DNA of 37,614 bases from positions 1 to 37,614 of the forward strand of contig CALWTQ010000037.1 of assembly GCA_944384505.1 (NCBI GenBank). The letters run 5' to 3'. Positions 32,801-37,614 of the stretch are shown in pieces (position 1 is the stretch's first letter; every line of letters starts with the position of its first letter). The position numbers were made by a program, and so were the translations under genes. Source of the DNA: an uncultured Mediterraneibacter sp. GTDB lineage: Bacteria > Bacillota > Clostridia > Lachnospirales > Lachnospiraceae. The notes beneath the pieces are model-generated. The model saw nothing but the letters and a program-made list of their open reading frames with translations, searched no databases and had not been told where the DNA came from.

Positions 32801-32944
32801 AACAATTATAGTATATCGGTTAGTTGTGTAAAAACTGTGATCAAGTTTTGAATGGAATATGAACAATCCGATAAAAAAATGTGAAGGGCAATGAAGAAGG
32901 AACGCCCACGGAGAAACATCTTCCCCTGCGCACAGGTGATGCCG

Positions 32945-33478
32945 TCAGTCCAGAAGCCTGCCGCGCATCTTCCCCCACACATGCACCTGTACATACTCAT
33001 ACGCCCTGTCATAAATATAAAGCAAAATCTGGCCGCCCGCGAAAACAGCTGCCTCCAGCAGGACGGATAGCCCGTCTGCAAAGAGCAGTTCCTGAAAAAG
33101 AACCACAGCTGGAATATATACGATATTAAATATAATGTACTTAGACACCCAGAAAATCACCTGCCGGTTTCTGAGATTACCCTTACCTGCAAGATATCTC
33201 CACACCGCCTCGATTCCCCAGATGTAGATTCCCATCGCGGCAAATGTAAGTACATAAAATTTATTCGGTGCGGTGATAAACCCGAGAAGGACAGCGGCAA
33301 TATAGAAAGCAGCCCCGGCTCTCAGGCCGAATTCACGCACAACAATCCCTACAAAAAAGGACGCCGCGGCGAGCAAAAACAGTGTGCTTGTCTCAATCAC
33401 GCTTCCAAGCGCCATGAATACAACGGACAATGCCAGAAACAGGCCGCCCAGCGCAAGAGTTTTCGTCTTTACATGCAT
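32945..33478 (-). CDS. Small multi-pass membrane protein, S-component-like, unknown role
   Basis: From the ATG at 33478 (GGGAGGAG upstream) the protein has 177 residues and five to six hydrophobic segments. The beginning [26 protein letters not shown] resembles the N-terminus of ECF S components, but no vitamin-specific signature is visible. It could belong to another small membrane family. It overlaps the J-domain gene by 10 bases, so it is translationally coupled to it. The product may anchor or work with the two soluble proteins encoded before it. Confidence 0.78.
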   Translation of the reverse strand: MHVKTKTLALGGLFLALSVVFMALGSVIETSTLFLLAAASFFVGIVVREFGLRAGAAFYIAAVLLGFITAPNKFYVLTFAAMGIYIWGIEAVWRYLAGKGNLRNRQVIFWVSKYIIFNIVYIPAVVLFQELLFADGLSVLLEAAVFAGGQILLYIYDRAYEYVQVHVWGKMRGRLLD

Positions 33479-34137
33479 GAACAAAGATCTCCTCCCATAC
33501 ATTCACAGAGCTGGTCCGCAATAAACAGATCGCAGCACATGTTTCCGGTACCGCAGGAACCGCCCATTCCATAACCATTTCCGTACGAACTGTTCTGATA
33601 TCTTCTGGTGCTGAACTCAAGCTGATTTAAAAGCTGTCTGTACTGGAGATTGTTTGGCTCCATGTTGACCGCCTGAGCCGCGTGTTCTCTGGCCAGCACG
33701 TTATTGCCGATCCCGGCATTCGCGCATCCGCTCAGATAATACCAGAGAGCCGATCTCTCCGGCACCTGATCAAGCGTATTCAGCGCCTCTCTGAACCGCC
33801 GGCTGTTAATATAGTTCACTGCCGCCTGCAGCCTGGGATCCACTTGTCCGTTCTGATATCCGCTCCCGTATCCGCCCGTCCCGCTTCCATAGGCACTGCC
33901 GCCGTAAGATCCGTTACCGTAAGAATACCCACTTGCACCGCCTGACGAACGCTCCTTCATGATCGTGTCATAAGCTTCCTGTACCTCCTTGAACTTCTCC
34001 TCCGCAAGATCCGCAAGAGGATTGTCCACATTTGCATCCGGATGGTACTTTCTCGTAAGATCCCTGTACGCTTTCTTTATCTCATCATCCGATGCGCTCG
34101 GAGATACTCCGAGCACATCATATGGGTTTTTATTCAT
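33469..34137 (-). CDS. J-domain protein with TPR-like region and Cys-rich tail
   Basis: The 222-residue protein has an N-terminal J domain (2-62) with the DnaK-stimulating HPD at 32-34. A Gly/Ser/Tyr-rich linker follows (64-98), then a helical region reading as TPR-like repeats (100-175, [21 protein letters not shown]). The tail holds seven cysteines at 195, 201, 202, 211, 213, 219 and 221. It lacks the zinc-finger and substrate-binding domains of DnaJ, so it is a specialised co-chaperone. The tail could bind a metal or be disulfide-linked. Its ATG overlaps the stop of the DUF5685 gene (TAATG), indicating a tight functional link. Confidence 0.9.
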   Translation of the reverse strand: MNKNPYDVLGVSPSASDDEIKKAYRDLTRKYHPDANVDNPLADLAEEKFKEVQEAYDTIMKERSSGGASGYSYGNGSYGGSAYGSGTGGYGSGYQNGQVDPRLQAAVNYINSRRFREALNTLDQVPERSALWYYLSGCANAGIGNNVLAREHAAQAVNMEPNNLQYRQLLNQLEFSTRRYQNSSYGNGYGMGGSCGTGNMCCDLFIADQLCECMGGDLCSCM

Positions 34138-34970
34138 TATTTTTGTTCCTCACTTTTCTTCCTCTGTATCCTATTATAACGATTCCAGACTCCATCATAC
34201 AATATATTGCGTAAAATGTCCACATCAATCAGACACGGAAGGCGTTCAAACTGTGCCGTGCTCTCCGCGATCATCATGCATAAAATCCGCTTTATCTCCT
34301 CTTCGTATCCTTCTTTTTTATACAGTTTTTTCAGGGGATTGTACCGTCCCTTCTCCAGGTCTCCCGGCAGATCCTCATAGGCGTCCATCAGATAAATAAA
34401 TTTTCCCATGTAAAATCCCATTTTCCGCAGGATGTCCTCCCACATATCTTTTTTATATACAAACAATTCCTCCATCAGACGTCCAAAACATCCGGAAGTC
34501 CGGTCCAGATCCGTACTTTCCTCATGCTCGCAGCCCGCCAGTTCGTTCAGTGACTCTCTGACCGCCCGGCTCTGTCTCGGGTATGCGGCAATAATTTTCT
34601 CTGCTCTGCCATGTACCAGGCTTTTAGCTGCCAGGCTGGTAATCCTGCGTTCATCCTGCCAGTCATCCTTCATGTGATAATAAGCGAGGAGCACATTCAT
34701 TGCCGCCGCATAAGATGTTATCTCGTTTCTGAGCATCATCTGCTTTTTTACCGGATGAACTTTGCAGCGATGCATCTCTGTCTCCTGCCCGCTCTCATAC
34801 AATGACGTAAGCAGAATCACAGCAAACGTCATATCATAAGTGAGCGTCATCTGCCCCATAAAGCCATACTCGTCCCTGAGAGTCCGGCACAGGCCGCAGT
34901 AGTACGCCTTATATTTTTTCAGATCCTTTACTTTGATCTCAGGTTCACATATCGTAACATACCCAAACAT
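34137..34970 (-). CDS. DUF5685-family protein, possibly isoprenoid-synthase-like fold
   Basis: The 277-residue protein begins [16 protein letters not shown] and contains CGLC (25-28), features of DUF5685. It is predominantly helical by eye. Two acidic motifs are notable: DDWQDE (102-107) and [17 protein letters not shown] (196-212). Spacing and pattern resemble the two Asp-rich motifs of squalene/phytoene synthases, the second followed by GRxxxP. That kinship is my reading, not an established assignment. Cys8, Cys25 and Cys28, and a CKVH at 69-72, could bind a metal. The ATG at 34970 has GGAG 7 bases upstream. It is first in an operon with the J-domain protein and a membrane protein. Confidence 0.85.
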   Translation of the reverse strand: MFGYVTICEPEIKVKDLKKYKAYYCGLCRTLRDEYGFMGQMTLTYDMTFAVILLTSLYESGQETEMHRCKVHPVKKQMMLRNEITSYAAAMNVLLAYYHMKDDWQDERRITSLAAKSLVHGRAEKIIAAYPRQSRAVRESLNELAGCEHEESTDLDRTSGCFGRLMEELFVYKKDMWEDILRKMGFYMGKFIYLMDAYEDLPGDLEKGRYNPLKKLYKKEGYEEEIKRILCMMIAESTAQFERLPCLIDVDILRNILYDGVWNRYNRIQRKKSEEQK

Positions 34971-35013
34971 AACCAATCTCCTGCTGTCAGTATATTTAAA
35001 GAAACGCGCAATT

Positions 35014-35022
35014 ATTATACCA
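35014..35022 (-). promoter_or_regulatory. Extended -10 promoter of the DUF5685 operon
   Basis: TGGTATAAT on the minus strand (35014-35022) is an extended -10; the -35 is poor. It is divergent from bioY. Confidence 0.6.
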
Positions 35023-35063
35023 CACTCACTATACTGCCGGAACTGTTTTTATTGTTCCGTCAA

Positions 35064-35116
35064 TTGTTAACTTACATTTTAAATAGGTTGACAATCAACT
35101 CCATTTCATATATACT
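35064..35116 (+). promoter_or_regulatory. bioY promoter with BirA-type operator
   Basis: TTGTTAAC (35064-35071) and GTTGACAA (35087-35094) form a near-perfect inverted repeat resembling the Firmicute BirA operator. The right arm includes the -35 TTGACA (35088-35093), followed by 17 bp and -10 TATACT (35111-35116). A BirA-biotinyl-AMP complex here would block the promoter. Confidence 0.85.
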
Positions 35117-35178
35117 TTAACCCATGAACATTATAATAGAATGCCGCTGTTCTGGCGGCAGAAAGGACGTGTATCACA

Positions 35179-35748
35179 ATGAAAGAGTCAGTCTCAGCAA
35201 TTCAAAAAACTAAAACAAACACCCGTCAGATGGCTCTGATCGGACTTATGACAGCAGTAACCTGCATCCTCGGCCCCATTTCAATTCCATTGCCATTCAG
35301 CCCGGTTCCAATCACACTGACGAACTTTGCCATTTTCTTATCTGTCTATATACTCGGTGTGAAAGGCGGGCTCATCAGTCTGCTCATATATCTTGCACTG
35401 GGAACTGCCGGCCTGCCTGTATTCTCATCCTTCAGCGGAGGGCTGGCAAAGCTGGCTGGTCCGACCGGAGGCTATCTGATAGGATTCATCTTTCTTGCGC
35501 TAATCCATGGAATTTTCATGAAGCGCTTTGAGAGTAATAAGACTGCCGCTGCTGCGGGCATGATTCTTGGAATGGCCGTGTGCTATGCCTTCGGAACTGC
35601 CTGGCTTAGCCGGCAGATGAGCCTTTCCTTCGCAGCAGCGCTGGGAATCGGAGTGCTTCCCTATCTGGCCGGCGATGCAGTCAAAATCATTGCAGCGCTC
35701 ATAATCGGCCCAAAGCTTCAAAGCGCTGTAAAAAGAGCGCAGTCCTGA
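35179..35748 (+). CDS. bioY: Biotin ECF transporter S component BioY
   Basis: The 189-residue integral membrane protein has the BioY signatures IPLPFSPVPITLTNFAIFLSVYILG, GLPVFSSFSGGLAKLAGPTGGYLIGF and YLAGDAVKIIAALIIG. BioY binds biotin and imports it together with EcfA/A'/T, or alone in some organisms. No energising subunits are adjacent. AAAGGA is 11 bases from the ATG, and a small hairpin (TGCCGC/GCGGCA) sits just before it. No biotin biosynthesis genes lie in the window, so uptake is probably the main supply, which fits the operator in its promoter. Confidence 0.96.
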   Translation: MKESVSAIQKTKTNTRQMALIGLMTAVTCILGPISIPLPFSPVPITLTNFAIFLSVYILGVKGGLISLLIYLALGTAGLPVFSSFSGGLAKLAGPTGGYLIGFIFLALIHGIFMKRFESNKTAAAAGMILGMAVCYAFGTAWLSRQMSLSFAAALGIGVLPYLAGDAVKIIAALIIGPKLQSAVKRAQS

Positions 35749-35763
35749 GTATCTGCCAATAAA

Positions 35764-35812
35764 AACGGCGTTTCACACGTGCAAATCTATTTCCACCGTG
35801 CGAAACGCCGTT
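35764..35812 (-). terminator. Convergent terminator between bioY and the binding protein gene
   Basis: AACGGCGTTTC (35764-35774) pairs with GAAACGCCGTT (35802-35812), with partial pairing inward. On the minus strand TTTTTATT follows, so it mainly serves the binding-protein gene; it may also slow bioY transcripts. Confidence 0.85.
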
Positions 35813-35884
35813 AAATCGTAATATTTTCATTCTCCCGACATCATCAGTAATCCTGAGGTCCGGGAATAGGATCACAGTTCAGTA

Positions 35885-37063
35885 TTACTCTGCCTGAAGA
35901 ATTGTGTATTTTCCACCTTCTACAACAACTACTGTAGGCTCTTTTGACGGCTCGCCATCCTCGCCCCATGTGATCTGCTTTCCGGTCAGACCGTCAATGC
36001 TAATCTCTGTCATAGCTGCTTTCATTGCTTCACACATATCTGAGATGCTCATATCCGGTGTAACCTCCGCCTTCTCAGCGGCTGCTTTGATTACGTAGAT
36101 ACAGTCATATGCATCCGCAGCAAACTGATTCGGTGTTCCTCCAAACTCTTCATTATACTTCGAAACAAAGGTCTGAGTTGCTTCATCCTCCGCATCTGCA
36201 GTAAACGGAGTCAGGAACATCAATCCTTCTGCCAGGCTTGTGTCAAATCCATCCAGCGCAAGAAGTCCGTCCATGCCGTCACATCCAAACCACTGTGTAT
36301 CAAATCCCATTCTGTCTGCCTGAGCAAGAATCAGGGACGCTTCCTGATAATAGATCGGAAGAAATACAAGTTCTGCGCCTGCGTCTTTTGCTTTCTGAAG
36401 CTGTACAGAGAAATCTGTCTTGCTGTCTGCCGTGAACGCCTCAGCCGCTACAACATCAAGGCCTTTTACCTCAGCCTCTTCCATAAACGACTGATAGATA
36501 CCTGAGGAGTATGTGTCAGAGCTGTTGTAAATCACTGCGATCTTCTCTGCAATTCCATGTTCTGAAATATAATCAGCGGATGCCGTTCCCTGTCCGGGAT
36601 CCGAAAAGCACATACGGAATGCGTTATCGTACTGAATGCTCTCTACAGATGTTGCAGACGGTGTAAGCTGGAACATATTGTCGGCGTGCGTCTCTTCAAC
36701 CACAGCTACACAGGGTGAAGAAGTAACCGTACCTACCAGCATCTGCATCCCCCAGTCTTTCAGTGTATTGTACGCATTGACTGATTTCTCAGAATCAGAT
36801 ACATCATCCTCAAACTGATACTCGATCTGTTTTCCGTTGATTCCGCCGTCAGCGTTGATCTCGTCAACGGCAAGCTGTATTCCATTTTTTACGGCTGTAC
36901 CGTAGATCGCATTATCTCCTGTTGTAGGTCCGATACCGCCAATCTTAAATGTATCGGAGCCGGATGAACCTTCACTGCTCCCGCTGCCGCTTCCGCATGC
37001 AGCCAGTGAAAATACCATAGCTGACGCAAGGACAAGGCTTGCAGCTTTTTTGAACATTTTCAT
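35885..37063 (-). CDS. Branched-chain amino acid-type ABC transporter substrate-binding lipoprotein
   Basis: The 392-residue protein begins with a lipoprotein signal peptide (basic MKMFKK, hydrophobic core, lipobox LAAC with Cys23), then a Ser/Gly linker. The mature part (from about 39: DTFKIGGIGPTTGDNAIYGTAVKNGIQLAVDEINADGGINGKQIE) is a Leu/Ile/Val-binding protein-type fold. These lipoproteins deliver amino acids or related ligands to LivHMGF transporters. No permease or ATPase genes are next to it in the window: bioY is convergent downstream, and a broken gene and an rRNA operon lie upstream. It may use components encoded elsewhere. AAGGAGG precedes the ATG. The symbol livJ would be usual but the ligand is unproven. 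Confidence 0.92.
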   Translation of the reverse strand: MKMFKKAASLVLASAMVFSLAACGSGSGSSEGSSGSDTFKIGGIGPTTGDNAIYGTAVKNGIQLAVDEINADGGINGKQIEYQFEDDVSDSEKSVNAYNTLKDWGMQMLVGTVTSSPCVAVVEETHADNMFQLTPSATSVESIQYDNAFRMCFSDPGQGTASADYISEHGIAEKIAVIYNSSDTYSSGIYQSFMEEAEVKGLDVVAAEAFTADSKTDFSVQLQKAKDAGAELVFLPIYYQEASLILAQADRMGFDTQWFGCDGMDGLLALDGFDTSLAEGLMFLTPFTADAEDEATQTFVSKYNEEFGGTPNQFAADAYDCIYVIKAAAEKAEVTPDMSISDMCEAMKAAMTEISIDGLTGKQITWGEDGEPSKEPTVVVVEGGKYTILQAE

Positions 37064-37092
37064 AATAATTCCTCCTTAATTCTAATGTTACT

Positions 37093-37121
37093 ATGGTAAA
37101 CTTATCCGGCATTTTTGTCAA
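37093..37121 (-). promoter_or_regulatory. Promoter of the binding-protein gene
   Basis: A perfect -35 TTGACA (37116-37121), a 17-bp spacer and TACCAT (37093-37098) on the minus strand. Confidence 0.7.
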
Positions 37122-37194
37122 GGGGAAAATTTCAGACCAGGAGCAAGCAGGACAGCAGTTCAGCTCGCGCCATTTGTACAAGTGATGAAAAAGC

Positions 37195-37452
37195 TTAAGC
37201 CGATGTTTCCATATGCAGCGTTCTGATATTGTCCCGGTCCAACGGCGTACAGATATGATATTTCTCTTCTTCGTTCTCCGGATTAACGATTATCACATAA
37301 TCATCAGAAATTGCAAAGGAAAGATTCCCCTCATAGATCTCTTTTTTCCGCTCTCCACCTCCCAGGAATAGCCAAGTGCGCTTGTAACCATGAATCCTAT
37401 GATTAGCGCCCAGATAATCCTGAAAATATATCCCTTAATAACCTCTGGTCAT
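37195..37452 (-). pseudogene. Small membrane-anchored protein gene broken by two frameshifts
   Basis: AAAGGAG lies 8 bases before an ATG at 37452, but the frame stops after five codons. One frame carries a membrane-anchor-like stretch, YIFRIIWALIIGFMVTSAL, followed by GYSWEVESGKK. Another continues with IYEGNLSFAISDDYVIIVNPENEEEKYHICTPLDRDN to a TAA at 37195. Removing one G near 37440 and adding one A to the A6 run near 37348 would restore about 85 codons. I do not recognise the family. An assembly error is an alternative. Confidence 0.45.
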
Positions 37453-37484
37453 TTACAGTTCTCCTTTTTCAATTCTGTAAAAAA

Positions 37485-37514
37485 ACACCTGAAAGATCTT
37501 TCTCTTTCAGGTGT
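37485..37514 (-). terminator. Terminator of the rRNA operon
   Basis: ACACCTGAAAG/CTTTCAGGTGT (11 bp) with an 8-base loop is followed on the minus strand by seven T. It lies 86 bases after the apparent 23S 3' end. Confidence 0.9.
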
Positions 37515-37600
37515 CACTCTTGTTTCATATATAAATATTCATGTACCTTCAAAACTACATACAAAGAATCATCATCCATCTTCCTGCCTATTCCCGCTTT

Positions 37601-37614
37601 GGTTATGCCCTCGA
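37601..37614 (-). rRNA. 3' end of 23S rRNA (partial, cut by window edge)
   Basis: The last 14 bases, read on the minus strand, are TCGAGGGCATAACC, the pattern that ends Firmicute 23S rRNA (…TCGAGGxCTTAACC). The following 86 bases (including TTTGTATGTAGTTTTGAAGG) look like a post-23S spacer and lead to a terminator with no 5S gene. Confidence 0.65.

Noticed and set aside
32806-33081. 91-codon minus-strand frame downstream of the membrane protein
   Set aside because: It overlaps the S-component-like gene in another frame, starts inside it without a ribosome binding site, and ends in the small-RNA promoter region.
1-37614. CRISPR arrays, prophage or insertion-sequence genes
   Set aside because: No regularly spaced repeats, no transposase, integrase or phage structural motif is visible in any large frame.

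Overview
The window looks like a chromosomal segment of a low-to-mid GC Firmicute, most likely a gut Lachnospiraceae/Clostridia relative. The evidence is AGGAGG-type ribosome binding sites, sigma-A promoters with 17-bp spacers, BioY and RibU ECF transport components, an FMN riboswitch, a DUF5685/J-domain gene pair, a fused homocysteine methyltransferase/methylenetetrahydrofolate reductase, and what looks like the 3' end of a 23S rRNA at the right edge. I see no phage, insertion sequence, CRISPR array or tRNA. Assignments come from reading motifs; no database search was run.

Layout. 90-2165 (-) is a paralogous EF-G-like GTPase. 2378-4946 (+) carries aromatic amino acid genes: prephenate dehydrogenase with an ACT domain, then EPSP synthase. 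5124-6067 holds an orphan BlaI/MecI-type repressor and a DUF2798 membrane protein. 6240-12584 (-) is an L-arabinose cluster in the order araR, araD, araA, then a meso-diaminopimelate dehydrogenase with its own promoter, then an FGGY sugar kinase that probably acts as ribulokinase. 12757-19514 (-) is a catabolic island: FadR-type regulator, IlvD/Edd-family dehydratase, two tandem CE1-like esterases, an SLC13-like permease, and after a terminator a third alpha/beta hydrolase. Its promoter is bracketed by copies of a palindromic motif that recurs in the regulator's own terminator.

19662-20420 (+) is an N-terminally truncated glycerol dehydrogenase. 20765-24417 (+) is a complete fructose operon (1-phosphofructokinase, EIIABC, DeoR regulator). 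24499-25758 (-) is a membrane-anchored HtrA protease. 25950-26698 (+) is a frameshifted AraC regulator. 26844-28674 (-) is rpsB-tsf. 28894-30780 (-) is the fused methionine/folate enzyme. 30879-32460 (-) is an FMN riboswitch with two tandem ECF S components. 32730-32800 (-) may be a small C-rich regulatory RNA. 32945-34970 (-) is a translationally coupled trio of uncertain role: DUF5685 protein, J-domain protein, membrane protein. 35179-35748 (+) is bioY under a BirA-like operator. 35885-37063 (-) is an orphan branched-chain amino acid binding lipoprotein. The right end holds a broken small gene, an rRNA-operon terminator and the last bases of 23S.

Most worth a second look: the esterase/dehydratase island with its operator array and a dehydratase lacking one expected Cys ligand; the DUF5685 protein, which carries two aspartate motifs resembling squalene/phytoene synthases; the candidate C-rich small RNA; and the EF-G paralogue with an altered guanine-specificity motif.
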